A stretch of 64,000 nucleotides of DNA from Phycisphaeraceae bacterium (GTDB lineage: Bacteria > Planctomycetota > Phycisphaerae > Phycisphaerales > UBA1924), in assembly GCA_019636515.1 (NCBI GenBank), contig JAHBXI010000001.1:868001-932000 (forward strand), written 5' to 3'. Below, piece after piece: positions 7,960 to 17,112 of this stretch (position 1 is its first letter; the number at the start of each line of letters is the position of its first letter). A model generated the notes under the pieces. That model did not search any database, had not been told where the DNA came from, and saw only the letters and a program-made list of their open reading frames with translations. A program made the translations under genes and the position numbers.

Positions 7960-9370
7960 GTCTGGATATCCGCGTTCGGCTTCCCCAAATCCCGTCGTCG
8001 CACCGCCCGAAATCCGTCGAGAACGGCCGGATTTCGGCGGCGCATCCCCCGCTTGCGATTCGAGCCGACCTCCGGGAGGCCCGAATGGCGAGCCGTTCTC
8101 GGTCCCGGCCGCCGCGGGTTCGCTCGCCGCTCCTGGAGTGAGCACGGGCGTCTTGCGTGGCTCTTCACCGAGCACGGTGGCGCTGCACGGCCGGCCGGGA
8201 TCGCGCGGGGCGTGCGGACCGCTGGTGACGCCGATTGTTCAATCAACTACCTTTGTTCAGCGAGCCGTCGGGGAGTGCGACGGGCCGACGTATTCGCGGG
8301 TGGGAAACCCGACGGTGGATCGGCTGGAAGAAGTGCTGGGCTCGCTCGAGGAAGCGCCGCCGTCGGTGTGCTTCGGGACGGGTCTTGCGGCGGAGACGGC
8401 GTTGTTCCTCGCGCTGCTTCGCGCGGGCGATCACGCGGTGGTGGCCGATGCGATCTACGGGGGAACGGTGCGGCTGTTCCGGCAGGTGCTGAGCGAACTT
8501 GGGATCTCGGCGACGTTCGTGGACGGGTCGGACGCCGCCGGCCTCGCCGCGGCGCTGACGCCCAGGACGCGGCTGGTGTTTGTCGAGACGCCGGCGAACC
8601 CGACGCTGCGTCTGACGGACATCCGCGCGGTGGCGGAAGTGTCTCGCCGTGCGGGCGTGAGGCTGGTGGTTGACAACACGTTCCTGACGCCGGTGATCCA
8701 GCGGCCGCTTGACCTGGGGGCGGACGTGACGGTGTACTCGACGACCAAGCACATCGAGGGTCATTCGACGGCGCTGGGCGGGGCGGTTACCAGCCGTGAC
8801 ACGGGGTTGCTCGAGCGCGTGCGCTGGATCCGCAAGTGTACGGGGGGCATCCAGGCCCCGTTCAACGCGTTCCTGACGGAGCAGGGCGTCAAGACTTTGC
8901 CGCTGCGGATCCGGAGACAATCGCAGAGCGCGGCGTGGATCGCCCGGCGCCTGGCCGAGCATCCCGCCGTCGCGACGGTGCATTACCCAGGGCTTGACGA
9001 ATTCCCGCAAAGGGAACTCGCGGACCTTCAGCACGCCGGCGGCCAGCACGGGGGGGTGATCTCGTTCGAGGTCAAGGGGGGGGTGGCGGCGGGGGCGGCG
9101 ACGCTCAACGCGGCAAGGCTGTGCCGATTGGTGGAGCACGTGGGCGGCGTGGAGACGCTGCTGACGCACCCGGCGACGATGACGCACGCGGATGTTCCTC
9201 GCGAACAACGGGAGCGCGTCGGTCTGACGGACGGGCTGATCCGCCTTTCGGTGGGGCTGGAGGATCCGCTGGACATCCTCGATGACCTCGATCAGGCGTT
9301 GCGGCGTGGAGCCGGGGAACCGGCGGTTCGCGGCGGAGCGAAGGGGGGTGCGTCGTGCGCCACCCTCTGA
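7958..9370 (+). CDS. PLP-dependent trans-sulfuration enzyme (cystathionine gamma-synthase / O-acylhomoserine sulfhydrylase family)
   Basis: Cys/Met-metabolism PLP enzyme of the MetB/MetC/MetZ fold. From an activated homoserine it would make cystathionine or homocysteine in the cytoplasm. Conserved blocks include TPIVQSTTFV, YSRVGNPTVDRLE, FVETPANPTLRLTDI, DNTFLTPVIQRPLDLGADV and the PLP lysine in YSTTKHIEGHS (K264). The conserved fold begins only near residue 73. The first 70 residues are low-complexity, use less GC-biased third positions and contain strong DNA inverted repeats, so the true start may be GTG 8138 or later, with the rest a structured leader. ATG 7958 has the best Shine-Dalgarno. 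It overlaps the next gene by 16 bases and follows a SAM riboswitch. MetB, MetZ or MetC-like activity cannot be separated by motif reading. Confidence 0.88.
   Translation: MSGYPRSASPNPVVAPPEIRRERPDFGGASPACDSSRPPGGPNGEPFSVPAAAGSLAAPGVSTGVLRGSSPSTVALHGRPGSRGACGPLVTPIVQSTTFVQRAVGECDGPTYSRVGNPTVDRLEEVLGSLEEAPPSVCFGTGLAAETALFLALLRAGDHAVVADAIYGGTVRLFRQVLSELGISATFVDGSDAAGLAAALTPRTRLVFVETPANPTLRLTDIRAVAEVSRRAGVRLVVDNTFLTPVIQRPLDLGADVTVYSTTKHIEGHSTALGGAVTSRDTGLLERVRWIRKCTGGIQAPFNAFLTEQGVKTLPLRIRRQSQSAAWIARRLAEHPAVATVHYPGLDEFPQRELADLQHAGGQHGGVISFEVKGGVAAGAATLNAARLCRLVEHVGGVETLLTHPATMTHADVPREQRERVGLTDGLIRLSVGLEDPLDILDDLDQALRRGAGEPAVRGGAKGGASCATL
8007..8037 (+). repeat. 10-bp inverted repeat in the leader or early coding region
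   Basis: CCGAAATCCG (8007-8016) and CGGATTTCGG (8028-8037) form a ten-base-pair hairpin with an 11-base loop. Part of the loop, GAGAACGGC (8019-8027), is also an exact complement of GCCGTTCTC (8092-8100), giving a competing fold. Such structure is unusual inside a coding sequence and supports a longer untranslated leader or a translational attenuation element. Confidence 0.45.
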
Positions 9371-12201
9371 CGGTTCTGAAGTTCGGGGGGTCGGTGCTGC
9401 GAGCGGAATCGGACCTGGATGAGGGCGTCCAGGAGGCGTACCGCTGGGTGCGGTCCGGCTCGCGGGTTGTGGTCGTGGTATCGGCGTTCGAAGGAACGAC
9501 CGATGCTCTGCTGCGCAAGGCCCGGTCGTACGACCGGGAGACCCAAGACGCGGCGTGTGCGCTGCTGCTGGCGACGGGTGAGTTCACGGCCGCATCGCTG
9601 TTGTCGCTGGCGTTCGCGCGAGCCGGGTTGACGGCAACGGTGCTGGGACCGCAGGCGATCCGCCTGCGCACGCGAGGCTCGGGCGTGGATGCGGACCCGG
9701 CGTCGGTGGACCGCGCGGCGATCGATCGGGCGCTGGAGGACGCCGCGGTGGTGATCGTTCCCGGCTTTGTGGGGATCGACGGTGACGGTCAGTTCGCGTT
9801 GCTGGGCCGCGGCGGTTCGGACCTGACGGCGTTGTTCCTGGCGGCGGAGTTGTCGGCGTCCAGGTGCCGCCTGATCAAGGACGTTGACGGCCTGTACGAG
9901 CGTGACCCGGCGCTGCCCAGCCCGACGCCCAGGAGGTACCGCACGGCGTCGTGGGAGTCGGCGCTGACACTCGACGGTGGGATCATCCAGCACAAGGCGG
10001 TCCTGCTGGCGAGGTCACGGGGTCTTGCGTTCGAGGTCGGGGCGTTCCACCGCGCGGATGCGACAACCGTAGGCCCGCGCGCCGACGAGTACTACGCCGC
10101 CGCGCCGCCGGCGCGCCCGCTGAGGGTGGCGGTGCTTGGCGCTGGAACGGTCGGAGCGGGCGTGGTGGCGGGGGTGCTTTGCCGACCAGGCGACCTTGAA
10201 GTCACTCGCATCGCGGTCAGGGATGTTGGCGGCGATCGTGGGCCGGAAATCCCGGCAAGCCTTCTGACCCCGTCGTTGTTGCAAGCCGCCTCCGCCACGG
10301 GAGACGACGTGGTGGTGGAACTGATCGGCGGAATCGAGACGGCGTACCACGCGGTGCGGGCGGCGCTCTCGGCGGGGAAGCACGTCGTGACGGCCAACAA
10401 GGCCCTGATCGCTCGGCACGGCGCGGAACTGACCGACCTGGCGGTTCGTTCGGGGGTGACGATCCGCTGGTCGGCGGCGGTTGGCGGCGCGGCCCCGATG
10501 ATCGAGGCCATCGCCGCGTTGCGGCGCACGGGAGCGGTGATCGAGCGCGTGGAGGGCGTGGTGAACGGAACAACCAACCACGTGCTGGACAGGGTTGAGG
10601 CCGGCGTGGCGTTTGATCTGGCGGTGCGTGAGGCGCACGAGCGCGGGTACGCGGAGGCGGACCCGTCGCGCGACCTTGACGGCCTGGACGCGGCGGACAA
10701 ACTGGCCATCCTGGCCTGGCACGCGTTTGATGAAAGGCTGAACGTGGATGACATCCCGAGGATTGGGATCCGGGCGGAAACGGTGGAGGCGCTGGCAAGC
10801 CGGCGGCGTGAAGGGCAGGTGATCCGCCTGATCGCGTCCGCGAGACGGACGCCCGAGGGGGTGGTCGCGTCGGTGGAGCCGCGGCTGATCGACGCCCGTC
10901 ATCCGCTCGGGGCGGCCCGTGGAGTCCGCAACAGCCTTCTGGCGTGGACGGGGGACGGGAGGGCGACGTTCGCCGCTGGATCCGGGGCGGGGAGGCACCC
11001 GACGGCGCTGAGCGTCGTGGCGGACCTGCTCGACCTGCGCCGAGAGTTGCATTCCACATCGCCCGGCGCGGATAGTCCTGGCACGGACCTGGGGAGTGGC
11101 GGATCGGACATTCGCCGCGCCGAGCGGGGAGCGTCGGTTCGCGTGACCGGCGCGGCAAGGGCGGGCACCGGACGGTTCACGGTGGCTGGCGCGACGGGGG
11201 CCGTGGGAAGGGAGGTGCTTTCGATCCTCTCGGCCCGGGGAGTGGCGGCCCATCGCGTGGTGGCGCTGGCCTCGGAGAGTTCGGCGGGGTCAACGGTGCC
11301 GTACGGCGGAGCCGTGCTGCGGGTCGCCTCGCTGCGCGAAGACTCGTTCCGCCCGGGTGACCTGGCGCTGTTCGCCACCGGGGCGGAGGTGGCCCGGCGG
11401 TTCGCACCGATGGCGGTCGCGTCGGGTTCGTGGGTGGTGGACAACTCATCGGCGTTCCGTCTCGATCCGAAGGTGCCGCTGATCGTCCCGGAGATCAACG
11501 GCTCGCGGCTGACGCGGACGGTGACGCCGCCAAGGCTGGTGGCGAACCCGAACTGCTCGACGGTGATCCTGCTCACCTCGCTCGAGCCGCTTCGGCGGGA
11601 CTTTGGGGTGCGTTCGATCGTGGTGGCGACGTACCAGGCGGTGAGCGGTGCGGGCCTGGGGGCGATCGAGGAACTGAGGACCCAGACGCGTCGCGTGCTG
11701 GATGGCGCCGCCGCGGAGCCATCGTATTTTCGGGAGCCGTGCGCGTTCAACGTCTTCAGCCACGACTCGGCGGTGGATGAGCAGACCGGCTTGAACGGGG
11801 AGGAGCGCAAGATCATCGACGAGGCCAGGAAAATATGGATGGAGCCCGACCTGCCGATCACGCCGACGTGCGTGCGTGTGCCGGTGGTGCGCGCGCACAC
11901 GCAGGCGATCACGGTGCGGCTGGGTCGCCCGGCCAGCGAGGCGCAGGTCCGCGAGTCGCTGGCCGGGGGTGCCGGGATCCGGGTGATCGATGACCGTCGC
12001 GAGAACCGCTTCCCGACGCCGCTGCTGGCGACGGGGCGCGATGAGGTGCTGGTCGGCCGGGTCCGCCCGGACCCCGCGGCCAGGCCCGCCGGGGGCGGCG
12101 TGTGCGATTCGTGGTGCCTGCTGGTGAGCGGCGATCAGTTGCGCAAGGGGGCGGCGACCAACGCGGTGCAGATCGCGGACCTGCTGATGCCGGCGGGGTG
12201 A
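9355..12201 (+). CDS. trifunctional aspartate kinase - homoserine dehydrogenase - aspartate-semialdehyde dehydrogenase fusion
   Basis: One 948-residue open frame carries three enzymes of the aspartate pathway. Residues 1-235: amino-acid kinase fold of aspartokinase (KFGGSVL, VVSAFEGTTDALL, GRGGSDLTA, KDVDGLYERDP, GGIIQHKAVLLAR). Residues 256-562: homoserine dehydrogenase (GAGTVGAGV, VTANKALI, NGTTNHVLD, DGLDAADKLAILA). Residues 563-605 are a Gly/Ser-rich linker. Residues 606-948: aspartate-semialdehyde dehydrogenase with the NADP loop GATGAVGRE, catalytic Cys734 in NPNCST, the RVPVVRAHTQ block (base His848) and KGAATNAVQIADLL. The aspartokinase has no C-terminal ACT domains and the homoserine dehydrogenase none either, so allosteric feedback by Lys or Thr looks absent. 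Start is GTG after AAGGGGGG, overlapping the PLP enzyme gene. The order on the chain is step 1, step 3, step 2. Confidence 0.93.
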   Translation: MRHPLTVLKFGGSVLRAESDLDEGVQEAYRWVRSGSRVVVVVSAFEGTTDALLRKARSYDRETQDAACALLLATGEFTAASLLSLAFARAGLTATVLGPQAIRLRTRGSGVDADPASVDRAAIDRALEDAAVVIVPGFVGIDGDGQFALLGRGGSDLTALFLAAELSASRCRLIKDVDGLYERDPALPSPTPRRYRTASWESALTLDGGIIQHKAVLLARSRGLAFEVGAFHRADATTVGPRADEYYAAAPPARPLRVAVLGAGTVGAGVVAGVLCRPGDLEVTRIAVRDVGGDRGPEIPASLLTPSLLQAASATGDDVVVELIGGIETAYHAVRAALSAGKHVVTANKALIARHGAELTDLAVRSGVTIRWSAAVGGAAPMIEAIAALRRTGAVIERVEGVVNGTTNHVLDRVEAGVAFDLAVREAHERGYAEADPSRDLDGLDAADKLAILAWHAFDERLNVDDIPRIGIRAETVEALASRRREGQVIRLIASARRTPEGVVASVEPRLIDARHPLGAARGVRNSLLAWTGDGRATFAAGSGAGRHPTALSVVADLLDLRRELHSTSPGADSPGTDLGSGGSDIRRAERGASVRVTGAARAGTGRFTVAGATGAVGREVLSILSARGVAAHRVVALASESSAGSTVPYGGAVLRVASLREDSFRPGDLALFATGAEVARRFAPMAVASGSWVVDNSSAFRLDPKVPLIVPEINGSRLTRTVTPPRLVANPNCSTVILLTSLEPLRRDFGVRSIVVATYQAVSGAGLGAIEELRTQTRRVLDGAAAEPSYFREPCAFNVFSHDSAVDEQTGLNGEERKIIDEARKIWMEPDLPITPTCVRVPVVRAHTQAITVRLGRPASEAQVRESLAGGAGIRVIDDRRENRFPTPLLATGRDEVLVGRVRPDPAARPAGGGVCDSWCLLVSGDQLRKGAATNAVQIADLLMPAG

Positions 12202-12387
12202 GCGTCGCGGGATCGGATGGGCCCAACTTCGACCCGGTGACGGACTCTTCAAATTCCGGTTTTCGGCTCGATCCGAATGTCTCGCGCACGGTCGATCCTT
12301 CGAGCGGGCCGGCGCGGCCGTACGAGTGATGCTCTTGAATGATCGCCCCGGCCTGGGCGGGCGTCTGGCCATCGAGGTCTGGGAGCC

Positions 12388-13167
12388 TCACGACGGGCGA
12401 ATTCGGTGTTCCCACGCGGCCATGGAAGCGGCCAGTTCACGGCGGACCTGGGCGGCGTACGGGTTGTGCCGCTCGATGGTGAGAAAAAGGTCGAGCGAGT
12501 CGTTCTGGAGGTCGGCCTTCATGGCGAGGAAGCGTTCGTAGGCCCTGGTGGCCAGCGGCGCGCGGGGGAGGTCCAGGGACCCGACGGCCCGGCTGACAAA
12601 GTGCGTGAGTGCCTGGACGTAGGCCATCTGGCGGTCGTGGTCGTCCGGGGAGACATCGATGACGCGGAGGCGCAAGGCCTGCTCGAGAAACCGTCGGACG
12701 CGATCCGAGGTCGAGACATCGGCCCGGGCGGGACAGAACGCCACGGGCAGGCCCGCGACGCCGTCCCGCCCGCTCTGGGGGCCAAACAGCGGGTGCAGAC
12801 CGATGATCCGGCAGGACGCGGGAAGAAGCCTGAGCATGAGGTCGATCGGCTCGATCTTCACCGAGCAGACGTCGATGACCACCGCGTCGGGCCGCAGGCG
12901 TGGGGCGGCGTGTCGCAGGGCTTCGCCAAGCCCCTGGACGGGCACGGCAAAGACAACGATGTCGGCACGCGCGGCCTGGTCGATCGTGACGGGCTCAACG
13001 CCCAGGCCGCGGGACGTGTTGTCGTCGATCGGGAGATGGTCCGCGGCGAGGACTTTGAAGTGGTCTTTCAGGTGGCTCGCCATGAACCGGCCAAAGGCGC
13101 CAAAGCCGATGATGGACAACGTGGTCGTCATGCGGTGGGCGCCTTGCGGACCCTTCGAGTTCGTCAT
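12388..13167 (-). CDS. tyrA: prephenate/arogenate dehydrogenase (TyrA family)
   Basis: A 259-residue NAD(P)-dependent dehydrogenase for tyrosine synthesis. It has a Rossmann motif IIGFGAFGRFMASHL and the family blocks VFAVPVQGL, VIDVCSVK, GLHPLFGPQSG and MAYVQALTHFVSRA; the last two hold the conserved His residues. It resembles the compact, ACT-free plant and arogenate-type enzymes, so substrate preference is open. A second in-frame ATG twelve codons in (13131) starts directly before the Rossmann strand and may be the real start. It is convergent with the fusion gene; the 186-base spacer 12202-12387 shows no clear terminator. Confidence 0.85.
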   Translation of the reverse strand: MTNSKGPQGAHRMTTTLSIIGFGAFGRFMASHLKDHFKVLAADHLPIDDNTSRGLGVEPVTIDQAARADIVVFAVPVQGLGEALRHAAPRLRPDAVVIDVCSVKIEPIDLMLRLLPASCRIIGLHPLFGPQSGRDGVAGLPVAFCPARADVSTSDRVRRFLEQALRLRVIDVSPDDHDRQMAYVQALTHFVSRAVGSLDLPRAPLATRAYERFLAMKADLQNDSLDLFLTIERHNPYAAQVRRELAASMAAWEHRIRPS

Positions 13168-13201
13168 GGAACGTGCGTGAGCCGCCCTTGAAAAGCCGTG
13201 T

Positions 13202-14461
13202 TCATTCGATGTCGCCGGGGGCGATGGCGATGACCTGGAGCCGTCGGGGATCCGTTCGCACCGGCCCGAAGAGCAGGGCGGGCCGCTGGGGGTTCATCGT
13301 ACGTCGGACGATGTACGGATCGGCAAGCACGCGGGCATCGGGGGAAGCGGAATCGGGCGTCTGCCTGGGTCGTGGCGAGGGAGTGAAGACCAGCCCGTTG
13401 GCGGTCGTACACAAAAAGCCCGGTCGAGAGGCGAATGGCCAGGGAGTGGCGGCGACCGATCCGGCGGCCAGCGGCAGGAGCGACCCGGACCTGACATCGA
13501 AGGCGACCATGCGCCCGATCGCCGGGCTGAAGATCGAGAGTGTCAAGTCGTCTGGCCCGGCGGGATCGGCCGCCTCGGTTCGGGGAAGCGGGCAAGGAGC
13601 GGAAACGGCCATTTGATAGGCGGCAAATACGGTATCGGCCCGGGAAACCACGGACCTGGCCAGGACGGTCCCCAGTCGAGTCCCTTCGGGGCCGGATGAC
13701 CGCACGCTGATGGCCTGGATCTCGATGCCCGCGGTGGAGATCCCCAGCACGTAAACGGTCGCCGGATCGGCGGTGGCCATGGGCATGGCGTAGGAGACCG
13801 CGGGATCCGAGCGGACGGAAGTCTTGCCGGCGCGGTCCATCAGGACCAGTTCGCGCGTCTCGCCGCGGATAGGCCGCCGCGTGTAGAGAAGCGAGCCGTC
13901 GGCGGTCATCGTGGCGTGGGACGCCACGTCGTCCTGGCGAACAAGCCACTCGGTCCGCCCGGTCTGCCAGTCGATCCTGCCGATCCATCGAGCACCGTCC
14001 GGGCGGGGCGACTCGACCAGAAACCCGCGGCTGTCAGAGGCCCGCCCGAGCAGCAGTCCATCGGGCAAATCGGCCGGGAACGGCACGCGAGCCGGAGGCG
14101 AGGTGTTCAGGTCGTAGGCGACGATGCCGATGCCGACGGGAACCTGGGCATCCTGGGTCGCCAGGAGCGCCGGCCACGGGGGAGGATCACCTTCCTGGAC
14201 GGCGCAGAACCTCCCGTCGGGTGAGACCAGCGGGAGAACCTGCCCGTCGTAGGCAATGGTGCCGACCGGGGAGATGGCGAGCAGGACTCTCGAACTGATG
14301 GTGTTGGCGCGCGCCGGCGTGGCAATGGGTCCATCGGGAAGCGAGGCCCCGGAGTTTCGCGACGACGATCGACGCGGCGTGGCGGACTCGGTCACGCACC
14401 CGGCAAGCAGGAGCAGGATCGCCATCGCGAGGCGCCCGGCGGATCGGGTCACGAGCATCAT
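13202..14461 (-). CDS. putative lipoprotein, last gene of the type II secretion operon
   Basis: A 419-residue protein with a lipobox signal peptide (LAMAILLLLAGCVTES), so it should be anchored to a membrane through the Cys near residue 22. The body has repeated short beta-strand motifs with Asp-Gly turns (SPDGRFCAV, TADGSLLYTRR) resembling TolB/WD40-type propeller blades, but I cannot name a family. Its start overlaps the gspD stop (ATGA), so it is translated with the secretin. A secretin-associated or pilotin-like role is only an inference from position. Confidence 0.75.
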   Translation of the reverse strand: MMLVTRSAGRLAMAILLLLAGCVTESATPRRSSSRNSGASLPDGPIATPARANTISSRVLLAISPVGTIAYDGQVLPLVSPDGRFCAVQEGDPPPWPALLATQDAQVPVGIGIVAYDLNTSPPARVPFPADLPDGLLLGRASDSRGFLVESPRPDGARWIGRIDWQTGRTEWLVRQDDVASHATMTADGSLLYTRRPIRGETRELVLMDRAGKTSVRSDPAVSYAMPMATADPATVYVLGISTAGIEIQAISVRSSGPEGTRLGTVLARSVVSRADTVFAAYQMAVSAPCPLPRTEAADPAGPDDLTLSIFSPAIGRMVAFDVRSGSLLPLAAGSVAATPWPFASRPGFLCTTANGLVFTPSPRPRQTPDSASPDARVLADPYIVRRTMNPQRPALLFGPVRTDPRRLQVIAIAPGDIE

Positions 14462-17112
14462 CCCCTCCCGGCGGTGGGCAGCGGCGAAGCGGGCGGCCGA
14501 TCGGAGGCGGCGCTTGGGATCTCGCTTTCGGGCGGTGCCGGAACGGAGGTCGCCGGGGGGTTGGCGGCGTCCTGCTCTCGGACGGTCGGGAAGGGGCCTG
14601 GGGTGGCTCCGAGGTTACGCTCCTGCTCTTCCAGCCAGCGGCGGTACGGGGAATTGAGTTCCTCGGCGGCGTCGGTGTTGTCGATGACGATGGGTGTGAT
14701 GAAGATGAAGAGTTCGGTGACCTTGTTGCTCTTCTCGCGGCTCTTGAAGAGTTCGCCCAGGAGAGGGATGTCTCCCAGGAGCGGCACCTTCCGGACGACG
14801 TCGGTGAGTTCGTTTCGGATAAGCCCGGAGACAACGATGGTCTGCCCATCCTTGACGATGAGTTGGGTGGTGGTCTCGCGGCGGTCCACGATGGCGCCGC
14901 CGAAGAGCGTCTGACCCGGAACGATGGACGAGAGTTCGATGTTCACGCGCAGGTCAACATCCTTGCGGACGGTGATGCGCGGGCGAACCCGCAGGTTCAG
15001 GCCGACGGCCTTGTAGTCGAACGACTGGAGGAGATTCCCGGAGTTGTTCGGCTGGCTCTCGGTGATGAACGGGATGTCCTGGCCATCGAAGAAGGACGCT
15101 TCCTGGTTGTCGCTGGTGAAGACGGTCGGCCGGCTGAGGATCTTGAAATCGGTCTTGCTGGCGAGGGCCTGGAGGACGACGTTGAGGTTCGAGTTGACCA
15201 GCAGGGTTGAGGTGTCGAAGAGGGAAGAAAGGAAGTTGTTCTTGACGTTCTCGCTTCGGCCGCCGATCGAGAAGGAATTGTCGGGGTTGTTGGGGTTGAT
15301 CTCCTCGCTCGACCATCGGATTCCCAGGGCCAGGGCATCATCGGTGGCCATGGCCGCGACAATGGCGGAGACGAGGACCTGGCGGCCGGGCCGGTCGAGG
15401 GTGGAGATGAGTTCGACGATGGAGTTCTTGTACTCCGGCGGCGCCAGGACCATGACGGCGTTCTGCCTCCAGACGGGGACAATACGGATCATCCCGACGA
15501 TGTTGGATGGTCCGCGGTTGGCCGTCGGTGGCCTGGATCGCTGCCACCAGAACTGGATGGTGTCGGACGAGACCTGCTCGGTGGTGGTCTGCCCCGCGGC
15601 GGTGGTGGTGGTCTGGGAGGAGAAGGGGCTTCCCTGATCTCCGGCGGTGAGGCCGGACTCGGCGCGGCGGATCTGGGCGAGCGTGCCGTCCTGGGAAAGC
15701 AGCGTGTTGAGTTGCTCGGCGAGGTCCTCGGCGTTGGCGTGCTTGAGTTCGATGATGGCGGGGAGCCCGACGGTCTGGGGGCGGTCGAGGTCGGCGATCA
15801 GTTCATCGAGGACCTTGAAATTATCGCGGCTCTTGGAGAGGACGACGAGTTTTCCCGAGTCGGGCATGGCCTGAAAGGTAAACTGCCCGAGGAGTCGGCT
15901 CTGGGACTGCGCCGCCGTGCCGGCCGTGGGCTGCTGCTGCTGTCCCTGCTGCTGTCCCGCGGGACGCGCCGCGCCGCTGGAGGCGGTTCCGAACATCGAC
16001 GTCAAGAGGTCGCGGACCTTGATGGGATCGGTATTGTGCAGTTCATAGGTCTTGGGAACGACGTCCTCGACCTTCAGGGGCTGGTCCCAGTGTTCGTTGA
16101 TCTGGCGGGCGATCTGCTCGAGCACGGGCTGCTCGGCGACCACGGTTACGGAGTTCTGCTGAACGTTGGCCGAGACGCGCAGGCCATCGGAGGTGACGGC
16201 CTCCTGTCCCTGCTGCTGCTGCTGCCACCACTGGCGGTTCTGGCCCTGCCCCTGGGCGTTGCGCTGACGCGACGAGGCGCGCTGCCCCGCCGGCCCTTCG
16301 CCGGCGAAGAGTTCCTTGACCTGCTCGGCAATGACGGCCGCATCGGCGTAACGAAGGGAGTAGGTCATCGACTTGAGGGAGCCCAGGCTCGGCCGGTCGA
16401 GCGCGGCCAGGAGTCGCTCGACTCGCTGGAGCAGCGCGATGTTTCCCATCACGCCGATCTGGTTGGATTCCTTGTCGACGGTGAGTTTGGCGTAATCGGG
16501 GACCGTGTCCTTGAGCATCTCCGCCACGGCCTCGGCGGTGAGATTCCGCAGGGGAAAGATCTTCTGCGCCATGGATCCCAGGTCCCCCCGGGACAGGGCG
16601 GAGGTCTCCGGGCCCAGGACCGGAAGGTCCGAACGGGTGAGTTCGGTGATATCCCGGAGGGCGATGATGCCGTTGTTCTCGACGACGGCCACGCCCATCT
16701 GCTGGAGCGCCATGAGGACCAGGTCCAGCGCCTGGTCGCGCGGGATCGGGCGATCGTTGAGGACCGTGATTCGCCGGGACATGACGTCGGGCTGCGGGAC
16801 CACCACCTTGCCGGTGGACTCCACGATGAAAGGAACGATCTGCTCAACGGTGACGTTCTTGAACGCCAGAACGGTCGGCGGGCCATCGACGATCCGCCGT
16901 CCCATCGCGTCGGTGGCCTCGCGGTCGGCGGCGACCGGGGTATCGCGAGGTTCGGCGTCCTGCCTGGCCAACGCCGGGACCATCGCGAGCGCCAGGCACA
17001 GGGACGCCCCCACGGCATGGCGCGCGCCGGTGACGCCGCGTACGGACGCGGGAATCGGGGAGTGTTGGCGTCGCGTCGGCAACTGGAGAAGACGTGGGGT
17101 GAAGTCGGTCAT
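14458..17112 (-). CDS. gspD: type II secretion system secretin
   Basis: An 884-residue outer-membrane secretin. An N-terminal signal segment (around residues 30-50, ending ALARQDA) is followed by an N0-like domain (KNVTVEQIVPFIVESTG) and repeated N1-N3 domains with the pattern YADAAVIAEQVKELF and HANAEDLAEQLNTLL. Gln/Ser-rich linkers (for example QWWQQQQQGQ) separate them. The C-terminal secretin domain carries the hallmark VPLLGDIPLLGELFKS near residues 772-787. A tail of about 70 Pro/Ala-rich residues follows. The start overlaps the stop of the C-like gene upstream by ATGA. The overall layout is normal for GspD; the Gln-rich inserts are longer than usual. Confidence 0.95.
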   Translation of the reverse strand: MTDFTPRLLQLPTRRQHSPIPASVRGVTGARHAVGASLCLALAMVPALARQDAEPRDTPVAADREATDAMGRRIVDGPPTVLAFKNVTVEQIVPFIVESTGKVVVPQPDVMSRRITVLNDRPIPRDQALDLVLMALQQMGVAVVENNGIIALRDITELTRSDLPVLGPETSALSRGDLGSMAQKIFPLRNLTAEAVAEMLKDTVPDYAKLTVDKESNQIGVMGNIALLQRVERLLAALDRPSLGSLKSMTYSLRYADAAVIAEQVKELFAGEGPAGQRASSRQRNAQGQGQNRQWWQQQQQGQEAVTSDGLRVSANVQQNSVTVVAEQPVLEQIARQINEHWDQPLKVEDVVPKTYELHNTDPIKVRDLLTSMFGTASSGAARPAGQQQGQQQQPTAGTAAQSQSRLLGQFTFQAMPDSGKLVVLSKSRDNFKVLDELIADLDRPQTVGLPAIIELKHANAEDLAEQLNTLLSQDGTLAQIRRAESGLTAGDQGSPFSSQTTTTAAGQTTTEQVSSDTIQFWWQRSRPPTANRGPSNIVGMIRIVPVWRQNAVMVLAPPEYKNSIVELISTLDRPGRQVLVSAIVAAMATDDALALGIRWSSEEINPNNPDNSFSIGGRSENVKNNFLSSLFDTSTLLVNSNLNVVLQALASKTDFKILSRPTVFTSDNQEASFFDGQDIPFITESQPNNSGNLLQSFDYKAVGLNLRVRPRITVRKDVDLRVNIELSSIVPGQTLFGGAIVDRRETTTQLIVKDGQTIVVSGLIRNELTDVVRKVPLLGDIPLLGELFKSREKSNKVTELFIFITPIVIDNTDAAEELNSPYRRWLEEQERNLGATPGPFPTVREQDAANPPATSVPAPPESEIPSAASDRPPASPLPTAGRG

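Noticed and set aside
7660..8673. Plus-strand frame of 337 codons across the riboswitch
   Set aside because: It overlaps the promoter, the riboswitch and the PLP enzyme core in another frame, and is Arg/Ser/Gly-rich with no motif.
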